The notes below the pieces were generated by a model that saw only the letters and a list, made by a program, of their open reading frames with translations, was not told where the DNA came from and did no database searches. Below are positions 1 to 12,413 of a stretch of DNA of 64,000 bases, in pieces (the first letter of the stretch is position 1; every line of letters begins with the position of its first letter). The translations under genes were made by a program, and so were the position numbers. Source of the DNA: Impatiens glandulifera. Taxonomy: Eukaryota; Streptophyta; Magnoliopsida; Ericales; Balsaminaceae. The stretch is from positions 45,928,370 to 45,992,369 of the forward strand of contig NC_061866.1 of assembly GCF_907164915.1 (NCBI RefSeq), written 5' to 3'.

Positions 1-1115
1 ACACTTTCAGTTTGATTCTCTCTCAAATTATATAATACTTTTTTTCTTTTAAAAACATTTTTAAACCTTTTTTAATTTTTTTTCTATTATTTTTAAAATT
101 TTATTTTAATTCTAATTCTAGATTCTTTCTTAGTCCATAATATTAATTAAATGTACGATTTTAATGTACTGTCAAATGAACTTTTAAAATTTGGAACTAA
201 TAAAATTATTCTTAAACTTGATTATTGTGGTTTGTAATTAAATTCTTGTTTATTTTCAAATTTAAAAATTATCTTGATTTAATTTTAAATTTTTATATTT
301 TTACTATTAATTTTTTTTTTAATGAAATGAAACTTTTTCTTAAAAAAAAATAATAATATATCAATGAAAAATTAAAAATAAAATATCAAGAATACCCTTA
401 GGCCTAATTTATTCTTATAAGTGGGCCTCTTATAAGTGGGCCGGTCTAAACAGAAATCCAGCAAAAAAAATTATTAACAAAAAGAAGTGCAGCCCAAACA
501 TCAGAATGAGACATTATACCATATTTAAGCCTAGACCAAATGATGCTAAAACCTGCGTCACTTGCGGCCTCAAAAGTAGAAAACTCTTATGGATAGCCCA
601 AACAATGAATCGAAGAATTTTGAAACAAGAAAATCATGTGCCACACGATCTGCACTTAGAATAGTGCAGTAGTTCGACGAGGCCCACTTGCACTATTTGA
701 ATCCAAATAGGTCAATAGGTCAATTTGGCCTAAACTGTTTTAAACAATCCACATTATATTTATAAAAAAATATTCAGGACAATAATTTATATAAAATAAA
801 AAAAAACAAATATCAAATCCAAAGTCATATAAAGCTCTAAGTTGAGTTTAACTCAGACTAAGTATACTAATCTTGATGGGTTCATTATGGGCTTGATGCA
901 TACATTATGGGCATTAGGATGACAATGGTTATTCGTATATCCGACACTCGTGGGTACCCGATAGTCGGGGTCAAATATTTCAAATCAGGGTGAGAATGAG
1001 AATGATAAAGGTTACCTGATCGGGTTCGAGATCGAATATTTTAAATCGGGTTCGGGGATGGGAAGTGCGGCAAACCCAAACCCGAAACCAATACCCGATT
1101 TAATTAATATAATAT
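1..1115. repeat. Partial CLE-bearing duplication unit (unit 0, right part)
   Basis: The opening bases (ctttcagtttgattctctc) recur at 13700 and 29425, and the stretch at 430-720 (GGGCC-rich, containing gtgccacacgatctg) recurs at 13990-14280 and in part at 29870-30010. In the other units this stretch lies about 0.8 kb beyond the CLE gene's 5' end, so the matching CLE copy would lie left of the window. The last 200 bases (about 915-1115) resemble a hAT-type end (GGGTACCCGA-like motifs) also seen at 14431-14508. No coding sequence seen. Confidence 0.7.
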
Positions 1116-1263
1116 ATATTTTTTTTAATGAGGTGACTCTTCAAATTTTTAATAATTATAATAAATGAGAAATAATTTGGAAAAAGAATGAAGCGCAATG
1201 TGATTTATTCACCGAAAAAATAACAAATTTGTTCTTCTCTCTTCACCCTTTATCATTTTCCTA

Positions 1264-1560
1264 TTAGGCTTTATTTGAGGAAAGGGTTTTTTTGGTTTTA
1301 TCTGGGTTTTATCCAAAAAAATCCTTATTTGATAAAAAATAGAAAAAAACTGGTTTTTAAAATTTGAAGACTAATTTGCCCTTTGACTTGAGAGGATATA
1401 GTGTAGGTGAGAGAATGATGATTTAGAGAGAGGATAAAATTATAGGGTAATTTTGGTATTTAAATGATAAAATTATTTGATTTGATAATTGATAAGATAT
1501 TTGGGTTATGGGATAAAAACTGAGTTTTATCCCAAAAACTCTTTCATCAAACAAGGCCTT
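1264..1560. mobile_element. Small MITE, hAT-like termini
   Basis: About 300 bp with imperfect inverted ends: TAGGCTTTATTTGA at the left and, read on the other strand, TAAGGCCTTGTTTGA at the right. The interior is AT-rich with mirrored GGGTTTTATCC / GGATAAAAACTGAG blocks and no coding potential. No convincing target-site duplication was found. The intervals 1116-1263 and 1561-1913 show nothing recognisable. Confidence 0.5.
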
Positions 1561-2199
1561 AGTGATGTTGTGACACATCATTCCCTTCTCATTTTCTATC
1601 CCAAATTTTCTAATGTATCGCTCATCAAATAAATATCTAGAGTTAAAATGTCAAATTGTATGAATAAAATATAATTATTTGATTTTTAATTAAAAGAATT
1701 GAATGAGATTTATTTTTATTGGGTTTTCAATTTTTATATATTGTTCAAACTATTTAGCAGAACATTTTCTCTTTAGTTTAAATTTTCTAAATATTCTTTT
1801 GATTTATTTACAAATGGTTTTAACTCTTATATAAATACTGAAAATAGACTTGGGAATACTCAATTTAACCCCTAATTTATAATTTTTGAATAATCTTGAA
1901 TCAACAAAATTAATTTTTTTTTTGGGGCTTAGTGACATTTCATTAAAAAAACCTAAAAGAGGGGAAAAAAAATACAAAAGTTAAAAATCAGATCTAGACA
2001 ATTTCTAGATTTGACAATGAAACAATAATTGAATTACAGACAATAAACAATCAATTAGCGCTAGCGTTTTTACTTTTATTCTACTTGTGATTTTCTCAAA
2101 CGAAATATCCCATATCTGGTAGAACTTTCTATTCTCTTCATTCCTTTCGATTCCTCTTCAGGATTGAATGAGTGCATTTTCATCTGAAGTTATATCTCT

Positions 2200-5072
2200 C
2201 TAAATATCTTCAGTGGTTCTACTTTTTCCACTGTGAGTTCTTGAATTTCTTTCTTTCCAAATATTGTAGATTACTACTCCAAAGTAGCATTTCAACATAC
2301 TTACATAGAAGGATCTTCCTTTTGCTTTATTCTTCATCCACTCTTGGATTTCTTCCCATATTCCTGGAAAGTTGATGATGTTAATATTTGCAGCATACAT
2401 CCTCCAGATTTGTATTACAAAAGAGCATTCCCCAAATAAATGGTTTATGTTTTCCTCAATTCCCGAACATAGGACACAATTGATATCAGAAATATTTATG
2501 TATTTTCGAATTCTGTCTTTTGTTGTCAACCTTTTCCTGTATACCAGCCAGAGAATAAATTGGTGACGAAGAATAATCTTTGAAAACCATACCACATTAT
2601 GTCAATCTACCTCCTATCTTCTTGTTCTAACCATTTCCCATGCCATTCCTATAATAAACTTATCATTGCTTTCTGTTTTCCAGCATATCTCATCATTACT
2701 TTCATTGAGTTGTTTCTGCCTCATTAGGTTTAGGATTCTATCACCTTCTGGAATACGCCTCAAAAGTGAATCACATTTACCTTCATAGACGTCTCTAAAT
2801 GAGTACTTGATGTATTCTCTTCTAACTCTGCTTCCATGCATTTCTTCTTTGAATATAATAGAAATATTATCCAGCCAAGGATCATTCCAGAATAATATCC
2901 CTCTTCCATTTCCAATTGTGGTTTTCACCATTTGAAATGCATCTTTTCTTGTTTTAAAGATTTTCTTAAATGACCATGTCATTCTTTCATTGATGCTTCG
3001 TGTCCAGATACTCTGCTCTTCTTTCATAAATCTTGTATGCACCCATTTGACCCATAGGGAGTCCGCTTTTTTTCTCTAACTCCCATAAACTCTTGATGGT
3101 GAAGGCATTATTCCATTTAACACAATTTTTTATTCTTAGTCCGCCTTCTTCCATGGGAGTGCAAACATCCTCCCATTTGACTTTTTTTCCTCCTTTGTAT
3201 TGTGTTCCCCAGATGTAGTCTCTCATGATTCTATCGAAATCAACCATTACTTTCTTTGGGATGACTGTCTGTTGTGCCCAGTAGCCAATAATTTCAAAGA
3301 TAGCTCTTTTAACGAGCTCGATTCTACCTGCATAAGACAGTTTTTTCGTAGCCCAACCCAAGACATAATTTCTAACATTTTCTTCCAGTTGTCTGAAGTG
3401 ATTGTATCGGAGTGGTTTTGATGACATGGGTACTCCAAGGTATTTCACTGGTAGTTCACCTTCCTTGATTCCCATAATATTGAATATGTTTTCTTTCCTT
3501 TCTTCATTATCCCCTCCATAGAAGTCCTGACTTTTGTCCTCATTGATATATAAACCTGTAATACTCGAAAAGATTGTTAGAGCTTCTTTGATTATACTAA
3601 CAGATTCAACATCCGCATAAGCCACAAAAAATAGATCATCTGCAAAACATATATGGGTTATTGCTTCTTCTTTGCAATACGGGTGAAATTTGAAATGATG
3701 ACTTCTCAGAAGCATTTTTAAAATGCAGTCAACAATTTCCATTATAAAGACGAATAGGTAAGGAGATAAAGGGTCTCCTTGCCTTACTCCCCATTCACGC
3801 TCACAACAAAGTGAGGAGTGGAAACACATTGTATAATCCAATCAATGAAAATAATTGGAAAACCTGCAGCAAGGAGAAATTCGTGGATTGATCCCCATCT
3901 GATTGAGTCAAAAACTTTTTTAATGTCAATTTTGAAAGCCACACGTGGCGATATGTTTTTTTCTTGCCATATCCATTCAATAAACTCTGCATGAGTAGGA
4001 TGTTATGGGAAATAGAGCGTTTAAGAATAAATGTTGATTGCCCTAATCCTACAAGCTTATCAATAACTGTTTTCAAACGTTACGAAATAATTTTTGAAAT
4101 AATTTTGTAAATAACATTGTAGCATGAAATAGGACGAAAGTCCTGAATTTTTTCCGGAATTGAATTCTTGGGAATCAAATTCAACACTATGACGTTCCAT
4201 TGCTTCAACATTTTCTTGTTTTGGAAGAATTCCAAAACCCCTTCGTTTACATCTTTTACCCACTATTTCCCAGTTTTTTTGAAGAAGTTCACGTTGAAAC
4301 CATCTGGCCTTGGGCTTTTATCTCCCTTCATCGAAAACACAGCTTTTCTGACTTCTTCCATATTGACTCTTGTAATCAATTGGTTACCACTTTCTTCACT
4401 GATTTTCCTTTGCACAATCTGTTGAAGCAATCTTCGGTTGTCCTCTATTATTGTGCTCATTTCTGTTCCAATAAGATCTTTGTAGAAACTTATTGCTTCC
4501 TCATGAACTGCCTTTTGTCCTTGTAAAACATCTTCATTTGAGTTTGTGAGCCTTAGGACCTGATTTCTGAAATTTCTTGATGAACATTTTTTATAGAAGA
4601 AAGAAGTATTCTTGTCTCCTAATGAAAGCCAATTTTCTCTAGATTTTTGCTTAGCAAAACTTTCCTCTTTAGAACAGAGGTCTCTGAATCGCGTAAGAGC
4701 CTCTTTTTCCTCTTCCCTATTATAAGGTAGATTTGGGGCTCTTAGTGCCTTGTTTTGTATTTCCTCCAGTTTCGTTCTGGTTTCCTCTACTCTTTTAGAA
4801 ATCCCACTATATTTTTTCTGGTCTAGCTTATTCAGCTTCCCTTTCAGTAATCTTAGTTTCTCACAAACTCTAAACATTTTTGTTCCATTAATTCTAATGT
4901 TCCAAGTTTCATTAAGGATTTCATTAAATTCTTCATCTTTCATCCAGAAGTTGAAGAACTTAAAGGGTCTTTTCTGTTTTTTCTCCTTCTCCCAAAAGAA
5001 TTTCAAAGGGCAGTGATGAGAGATACCTGGTTGCAAAACATGGATTTGGCTTCTTGGTAAAGCTCCATCCAT
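2200..5072 (-). pseudogene. LINE ORF2 reverse transcriptase and zf-RVT region, broken
   Basis: At least five minus-strand frame segments (5072-4263, 4263-4060, 4076-3801, 3841-2987, 3042-2200) together cover the region after the endonuclease. The linker is visible first, then the RT palm with RQGDPLSPYLF and FADDL (the catalytic YADD/FADD box), then a GLRIKN segment, and finally the cysteine/histidine zf-RVT domain (LCSGIEENINHLF). Frameshifts and stops separate the segments. The order and motifs fit plant L1 elements. The active-site aspartates of FADD are still present although the protein cannot be made whole. Confidence 0.85.
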
Positions 5073-5082
5073 TTTTCATTCA

Positions 5083-5545
5083 CTAGGCCTCTATCAACTC
5101 TGCCCATTTTGTCATGTTGTCCGCCCCTCTTGTACTTGACCATGAAAATAGATTACCTGAGGAAGACGATTCAATGCAGCTTATGTCTCGAATGCATTCA
5201 TTGAAATCCTGCATGTCTTGTGTTATGTCTGTCTCAGGCTCTCTTTCATTTCTGAATTTTGTAATGTTAAAATCTCTCATAATAACCCACGCTTCGTCGT
5301 CCGTAATGCTTCTTCTCAAATCATTCCAAAATGTCTTCCTCTCTGTCCCAGAGTTACTTGCATAGACTACCGATAAGAATATTTTTACCTTTGTCACCAG
5401 ATTGATAACCTCTGTCAAAATAACTTGCTTGCTTTCAAAAATTTTCTTGATTTCAACCATTCTTTTATCTCCTCCTACCCAGATTCTACTTTTAACCGCA
5501 TCAGAGTTATGAATAAATTCACATTCTTCTTTATGAATTGGATTG
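5083..5545 (-). pseudogene. LINE endonuclease domain, C-terminal part
   Basis: The minus-strand frame starting near 5540 reads through SRIWVGG, then SVVYASN, then a WVIMRDFN motif. This is the C-terminal half of the APE-type endonuclease/exonuclease/phosphatase fold that nicks the target in LINEs; the N-terminal half with the first catalytic residues is missing. The frame closes at 5083, separated from the downstream reverse transcriptase frame, so it is a fragment. Upstream sequence no longer resembles a LINE. Confidence 0.8.
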
Positions 5546-5735
5546 AAGTGATATTAGCGGGTTGAGGGATATACTTGAGAGATGTGAAGGAATCAAACAT
5601 ACTTAAGTAGAAACCGACCTAATTGTCTCTAGATATACTTGAGAGAGGTGAAGGAATCAAATATCTTGATCCTTGTTGATGATTTATGGATTGGAGTGAT
5701 ATTAGCGGGTTGAGGGCTTGAGGCTGGGAGATACT
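5546..5735. repeat. Local direct repeats in A-B-B'-A' order
   Basis: The motif GTGATATTAGCGGGTTGAGG occurs at about 5549 and 5696, and the motif atatacttgagagatgtgaa with its variant occurs at about 5570 and 5633. The order is A, B, B', A'. The repeats directly follow the 5' end of the LINE. Origin unknown; no coding sense was found. Confidence 0.55.
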
Positions 5736-6179
5736 CCATAATGCCTCAAAAACCTTATCTCTTTGTCTCAATTATAAAGTTTAGTTGAAAAATAAATAAA
5801 ATTTTTAATGAGAAACATCTATAAATTGAATTGTATCACCAATTATTTTTCTCTGAAAATGTCAGGCTAATTATAAGATATTACAAGTTTATAGATAGAT
5901 AATCACTATTTTCAAATTGAGATTCAGTAATTATTTATTTATTTATTTTCATCTCTCCAATTTAAAAATTCATATGCCATGTCTTACAGAGTATATGCAT
6001 ACACCATAAATTTATAATTTAGTATTATCAATAAAAGCCAAAAATCCATGTAAATAGAATCCCATGAAATTTGATTTGATTATAAATAAGATAGATAATA
6101 AACACATTATACAATTTTTTGAGCTTATTTAACTATATATAATTTGATTAATTTTGTTCATACTTCCTTGACAAAGCGG

Positions 6180-6412
6180 CTAAGTCTCTGTAAGTGGTTG
6201 ATTGTCGTGGTGCTTAGGATCCGGCCCTCCTGGTGCCACCCTTTCAATATCTTTGTCCAAAGATTGAAAATCGGCCTTACCTTTGTGATTCTCCTCCCAT
6301 TCAGATAGTTGAAACCCATATTTTTGTGAAAGAATATGACTATCTGGTGTCATAGTCATACACAAGTCTATTGTGAGTATCAAACTTATCACCACTATCA
6401 TCAAGATGAGAA
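6180..6412 (-). pseudogene. CLE peptide precursor, copy A, disrupted in signal peptide
   Basis: The minus-strand frame encodes part of a signal sequence, a variable domain and the C-terminal CLE motif RVAPGGPDPKHH followed by a nine-residue tail and a TAG stop; it is nearly identical to the intact copy at 28372-28635. The N-terminal codons lie on the far side of the Copia element (12888 onward). Joining the two flanks conceptually shows the upstream ATG is also missing, removed by a roughly 12-bp deletion compared with copy B. The nearest in-frame ATG (about 6401) would give a shorter hydrophobic leader. In this family, the mature 12-13-residue peptide signals through CLAVATA1-type receptors. 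Very likely non-functional unless transcription starts inside the Copia LTR. Confidence 0.85.
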
Positions 6413-6877
6413 TGTTAGATTATCTGAATTAAATCCTAATAATATATATGAGAAAAGAATACTACGATTAACATTAGCGGAAGCGTACCTGTACTCGTCA
6501 TCTCTTTCCTTATGTTTGAAAGATTATTTAGTTTTCTCTTCCTTTAGAAGTGGAATGGATCTTCCAATTGATGAGTACGTCAAATTTGTTTTCTCTCTCT
6601 GTTGATGGGGACGCAAAGAAGAAATTGAATCGTACATCAATTGGGGACCATACCGTTACAAAATAACCATAATGTTAGTTATTTTGGTTTAAACATTTCT
6701 ATTTTAGCCCCTTCATAAAATTATAAAGTCCACTTAGGTATCCTCACTTTATATTCATGACAAATACACCCATAAGCCTATAAACTTGATTTCTAATTAG
6801 ATCACATTATTTTGGCTTAATTAAAAGATGACATTTGCACAATTATTTATTATAATAGTGACCCATAAATTCCAACA
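6413..6877 (-). repeat. Copia 3' LTR
   Basis: Starts TGTTAGATTATC and ends ATTCCAACA on the plus strand. It matches 12414-12882 with about 14 differences and one short AT indel. Confidence 0.93.
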
Positions 6878-6890
6878 ATCTCCCACTAGA
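6878..6890 (-). other. Copia polypurine tract
   Basis: Immediately inside the 3' LTR the minus strand reads TAGTGGGAGAT followed by the LTR terminus. This purine-rich run is the usual plus-strand primer site of plant Copia elements. Confidence 0.85.
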
Positions 6891-7286
6891 TCACGTATTA
6901 CAAAAAATAAATGTAACAATCATAATGCGCCCGAAGTTTTGTGTCATCTCATTCATATGTTGTATAAACAATTTTATCAATTAACTCTATCAATATAGGA
7001 CCAAAGAGCTCGTCGTTGTATTTATTCACAACTAGACCCAACAATGATCACATAAATCAATACAATTAACTAACAAATCATATCATGAATGTGAGGAATG
7101 AAAATTCCATGCACGGTGATCTTTTCATGTCAATTTTCAATTGGTCCTACTTAAGTGAGATCAAACTTTTAACATTATTGTACAAAATATTTTTAAACAT
7201 TATCATAACTGAAAATTAAAACATAAGTGTATACACAAATACTTTAAAGTCATAGAACAACAATGTAATATAAACTCCCACTTAAA

Positions 7287-10200
7287 CTAAAGATCCTCAA
7301 ATACTAAAATACCCATGTGAGTAGTGTGCTCATGAAAGACCTTGGGTACCAAGCCTTTTGTAAGAGGATCTGCTAACATGGAGTTTGTTCCTATATGTTC
7401 TATGCTTAATTGTCTATTTTGTACCCTTTCTTTAACAACAAGGAATTTAATGTCAATAAATTTTGACTTTGTTGTACTCCTGTTGTTATTGGAATATAAT
7501 ACGGCTGATCTGTTGTCACAGTACAATTTTAGTGGTCTTTCAATTCCTTCCATAATACGCAGCCCTGTGACAAAATTTCTTAGCCATAAACCATGATTTG
7601 ATGCCTCATAACATGCTATGAATTCAGTTGCCATGGTAGAAGAAGCTACAAGAGTTTGTTTAGCACTCTTCCAGGATATAGCTCCTCCAGCTAACAGATA
7701 AACATAGCCTGAAATCGATCTTCTACTATCTTGGCATCCCGCAAAATCAGAATCAGAATACCCAATGATCTCAAACTTATTTGACCTCTGATATATGAGC
7801 ATGCAATCTCTTGTTTTCTTTAAGTATCTCATAACCCTTTTGGCTGCTTTCCAATGATCTAATCCCGCGTTACTAAGATATCTGCCTAAAACTCCAACAA
7901 TATACGCAATATCAGGACGCGTACATACTTGAGCATACATCAAACTCCCAATAACCGAAGCATAGGGAATTGATTTCATTTCTTCAATTTGAAGATTTCC
8001 TTTTGGGCATTGATTGAGACTAAATTTGTCTCCTTTAGCGACAGGAGTATCTAAAGGTTTACTATCAAACATTCCATACCTTTTAAGCACTGTATCAATA
8101 TAGTTTCTTTGAGATAACCCAAGGATACCTCGAGAACGGTCTCGATGTATTTGGATTCCTAATACAAAAGAAGCTTCGCCAAGATCTTTCATCTCAAAAT
8201 TCTTTGATAAAAAACTCTTGGTTTCATACAATATGCTTAAATCATTTGTGGCAAGTAGTATGTCATCAACATACAAAATCAAAAAAATATGCTTACTCCC
8301 AACAAATTTCTGATACACACATTCATCAACGACATTTACCTCGAAACCAAATGAGATAATAATTTGATGAAATTTTTGATACCATTGACGAGAAGCTTGT
8401 TTGAGCCCATAAATGGATTTTCTCAATTTACATACCATATGCTTTGAGTCTTCTAACACAAAGTTTTCTGGTTGCACCATATATATTGTTTCTTCAATGT
8501 CTCCATTGAGAAACGTTGTCTTGACATCCATTTGGTGAAGCTCCATATCAAACTGTGCAACAAATGCCATGATTGTCCTAAAAGAGTCCTTCGATGAAAC
8601 TGGAGAAAAAGTCTCTTTAAAGTCAATCCCTTCTTTCTGAGAATAACCTTTTGCTACAAGACGAGCCTTATATTTGTCAACATTACCCTTTGAATCCCGT
8701 TTGGTTTTAAAAATCCATTTACAACCAATAGGTTTCTTTCCTTCTGGTAACGTGACAAGTTCCCAAACTTTATTGTCTTGCATAGATTTATACTCTTCGT
8801 TCATTGCACAAATCCACTTTTCAGAATTAGTATCCTTCATAGCATGTTGGAAGCTGATAGGGTCATCTTCCATTATACTACCACTATCCTCATTTTCTTG
8901 AAGAAAAACTATATAATCATTTGATATAGCAGTTCTCCTTTCTCTAGTGGATCGTTTTAAAAGCACTTGATCTTGAGGTTGTTGAGTTTGTTCTTCATGA
9001 GTTTGTTCAACAATTTCTTGTTGCTCTTGATTTTGAACTTGATCATTAATATGAATAATATTCATATCAATGTCAAAATCATTTGGGATATGAATCAAGT
9101 CTTCCTCAATAGGAATTGTTGAATCCAAATTATCTTCAAAGACAAAGTTATTTCTCCCATCAAACTCAATATCCTCAAAAAATATTGCAGTTCCCGTCTC
9201 AAAAATTGTTTTTAACTTGGGATCATAAAATTTATATCCCCTTGATCGTTCAGAGTACCCAATAAAATAGCTGCTAACTGTTTTGGGATCAAATTTTCTT
9301 TCATTCGGCCTATAAGGCCTTGCCTCAGCAGGACATCCCCAAACATAAAAATGCTTTAAACTAGGTTTGTGACTAGTCCAAAGTTCATAAGGTGTTTTAG
9401 CAGTTGCTTTACTTGGTACTCTATTTAAAATGTAGGCTGCAGTCTTTAGTGCCTCTCCCCATAGGAATTCTAGTAAAGTCGAACGACTAATCATACTCCT
9501 TACCATGTCCTTAAGAGTGCGATTACGTCTTTCAGCCACACCATTCATTCTCGGTGAACTAGGCATGGTGTATTGTGGGACAATCCCACACTCCTCTAGG
9601 TATCTGGCAAAAGGTCCTGGACGTTGTTCACCTGAACCGTCATATCTACAGTAATATTCACCACCACGGTCAAATTTGACTTTCTTTATTCTTTTATTGA
9701 GTTGGTTTTCAACTTCAATTTTAAATGATTTGAACACATCCAATACTTGTGATTTTTCATGAATTAGAAATATGTATGCATATCTTGAGTAGTCATCTAT
9801 AAATGATACAAAGTATTGTTGACCATTCCAAGAAGATGTAGGAAATGGCCCACAAATGTCCGTATGTATCAACTCTAAGACGTCATTTGCCCTTATTGCA
9901 CATAATTTCTTCCTTTTAGTTTGTTTTCCTTTAATGCATTCAATACATACATTAAAGTCTGAAAAATCAATTTTATCCAAAATTCCTTCGGAAACAAGTC
10001 TTTCAACTCTATTTCTAGAGATATGTCCTAATCGTTTGTGCCATAAGGAACTTGAATTTTCATTATTTATTTTTCGCTTAGTACCATGTGATTCCACATT
10101 CAAGGTTTCATTATAAGAAGCAACTGTTTCAAGCAAATAAAGATTATCATAAGCTATAAGTGAACCACTTCCAACAACTTTAGAATTAATAGATAAAGTT

Positions 10201-10475
10201 AAATTTCCATTTCCAAATGAACAATGATATCCCAATTTGTCCAAACAAACAACAGAAATTAAATTACGTCTAAATGACGGTACAACAAAAGTATCCATTA
10301 AATCCAAATAGTAACCAGTACTTAATAACAATCTAAAATGCCCTATTGCTTCCACTTCTACCGATTTCCCATCTCCCACATAAATGTGTCTTTCAGCATC
10401 AATTGGTCTTCGGTAATTCAGGCAACCCTGCAATGAAACACTTATATTAGCAGTAGCACCAGAGTCTAATCACCA
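7287..10475 (-). pseudogene. Copia pol: integrase, reverse transcriptase, RNase H (protease end carries a stop)
   Basis: A 1,048-residue open frame. The GAG-pre-integrase zinc-binding motif LWHKRLGH is at residues 130-137. The integrase core has HTDICGPF near 190, DRGGEY near 255 and GVAERRNR near 298-305, which supply the D, D and E residues. The RT has [10 protein letters not shown] near 635 and the YVDD catalytic box at 721-724. RNase H has [12 protein letters not shown] near 972, and the frame ends GILVFEDL. The integrase-before-RT order defines Copia. Upstream in the same frame is the protease motif LDSGAT, preceded by a TGA (10470-10472) where a tryptophan codon is expected. The open frame has no natural ATG because it is the tail of a polyprotein. 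The pol enzymes look largely intact, but read-through would be needed to make them. Confidence 0.93.
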
Positions 10476-10652
10476 AGTGTTTCTTGGTACTGAAGCTAAA
10501 TTAACTTCAGAACAAACTAAATTATGAAATGTACCTTTTTTAGCACGCCAAATAAGGTACTTAGGACAATCTTTCTTTTAATGTCCTTCCTTCTTACAAA
10601 AGAAACAACTCTTATCAATTTTAACTTGAGATTGAGATTGAGTTCGTTTCTT

Positions 10653-11356
10653 TTATGCTGAAAATTTATCATTAGCAGCCTCATTTTTCCTCTTTATACC
10701 CCTTTCTTTAGAGGTGCTTGCCAAATGAGCACTTACAGTCTTGTTTTGCTTCAATCTCTCTTTCTCTTGTACACAAAATGAAATGAGCTCATTAAGAGAC
10801 CATTTCTCCCTTTGACAGTTATAACTGACCTGAAATTGACTAAATTGAACTGGAAGAGATATAAGAACCAAGTGCACGAGTAAGTCTTCAGACATCTCGA
10901 GTTTGAGTGCTTTCAACTTAGAAGCAACATTAGACATCTCCATGATGTACTCCCTTATGTTTTCCTTACCTTTAAACTTCATAGAAATTAGTCTCTTTAA
11001 AAGAGTGCTAGTTTTTCTGCTTTATCACTTTTCTCAAAGTACTTTTCGATTTTGGCAAGGAAATCTTTGGCATTGGTTATCTCATCAGATACCGCACCCC
11101 TAAAAGCCTCAGGTATGCCACGCTTTATGATCATAAGACTCAAACGATTAGAACGTTCCCACTTCTCATATATTCTCTTATCATGAGAGTTACTATCATC
11201 CGTAGTAGGAGTGGGCTCATCCATTCTAAACGAAAAGTCGATATCCATGCATCCGAGAACAATAAGAATGCTCTCTTTCCAATCCTTAAAATTACTTCCA
11301 TTAAGGATCGGAATTGAATTAGCATTAGCAGATACAGTAGCAGCAGCTGTACTCAT
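10653..11356 (-). pseudogene. Copia gag, frameshifted, with damaged zinc knuckle beyond
   Basis: The ATG at 11356 opens a frame of 119 residues with the NGSNFKDWK motif of plant Copia gag (UBN2-type domain). The frame shifts between about 10997 and 10983 and continues as a 109-residue segment (KFKGKENIREYIMEMS) to a TAA at 10653-10655. Past this stop, in the same frame as pol, sits the CCHC nucleic-acid-binding knuckle CFFCKKEGH, followed by a TAA (10578-10580) and KKDCP. So gag and pol share one frame apart from one frameshift and three nonsense codons. Confidence 0.9.
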
Positions 11357-12129
11357 AAAAAAACAAAATAATAAATTACATTAATAACATGCTCATGACT
11401 ATAATATTAAGTAACAATTAAATTCAAATTATGATTTATCCCATCTCAAAATACTTAACACAACATTAATATCAAGTCTTTGGACAGTAATATTAATTGC
11501 TAATAGTATTTTGTTGTAATGATCAAACATTAATAATAAGACATGTCAAATAATAAAATCTATCTTTGGATAGATTAATTATTCACATAAATATGACTTT
11601 ATAATTATTACATGTTTATCATCACAAGTATTTATGTAATTCGGTCAATTAATTATTAATCTTTGGATCAAATAATATAATCACATGAATTACACAATAC
11701 TTACATTCAAAATTTTATTGAATCAATTTCAACAAACATTGTCACTTTGGTGATTATTTGTATCAATGAATACAATTCAATTAATGAACTATAATATCAT
11801 TAATTTTGAATTTAAATGTCATATATTATTGTGTATAACCAAAATCAATAATATATTATTTTCTGAATAAACATATTATTTTGTTTTTGATAAATGACAT
11901 GTAGTTTAATTTAATTTTATTGTGAAATAAAATAAATTATACCTAATAAATTATATATTCCTCAATTCTCTCTTAAGATTTATAATATATTATATATTAT
12001 ATCAATCAATAATCTAAATAGTCGACTTAGGAGAGAATCTTAATATCCCTAAATTTTATCAAAAAAATAATTCCTCTGTTTAACCCTAAATTTTTATATT
12101 TTCCCCAAATTTATTTGAAATTATCACAA

Positions 12130-12177
<48 letters not shown>

Positions 12178-12398
12178 CTAATAACATGCTTTTATTATCA
12201 TCATGCATGCATATAATTTCATATTAATCAGCATGCATATAATCTGCATATATCTACACCCGATATAATTTTCTCCTTACATAATTAAATCTTAATATGT
12301 TATTTACACCGATATAATTCATCATATAATTAAATCTGTATATTATATCTACATCGATATAATTCATCATATAATTTCTCACATAATTAAATTAGGAT
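11357..12398 (-). other. Copia 5' untranslated leader
   Basis: About 1 kb of AT-rich sequence between the primer-binding site and gag. It contains a (TA)n run at about 12134-12176 and short repeated phrases (ataattcatcatataatt). No coding sense was seen. Confidence 0.7.
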
Positions 12399-12411
12399 GG
12401 CTATGATACCA
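12399..12411 (-). other. Copia primer-binding site
   Basis: The minus strand reads TGGTATCATAGCC two bases after the 5' LTR end. This is one mismatch from TGGTATCAGAGCC, the complement of the 3' end of initiator tRNA-Met commonly used by plant Copia elements. Confidence 0.9.
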
Positions 12412-12413
12412 AT

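Larger units (their letters stand above)
1914..5545 (-). mobile_element. L1-type LINE retrotransposon, 5'-truncated
   Basis: A non-LTR retrotransposon on the minus strand. The right side (5' end) starts inside the endonuclease domain. The middle encodes reverse transcriptase, followed by a zf-RVT-type C-terminal domain. The 3' UTR on the minus strand (about 1985-1924) ends with the typical plant LINE text AATGAAATGTCACTAAGCC and then an A-run (T-run at 1914-1923). Full-length plant L1 elements are around 6 kb or more, so this 3.6-kb copy is 5'-truncated. Target-site duplications are not obvious. The reading frame is broken at several places, so the copy is not autonomous. Confidence 0.88.
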
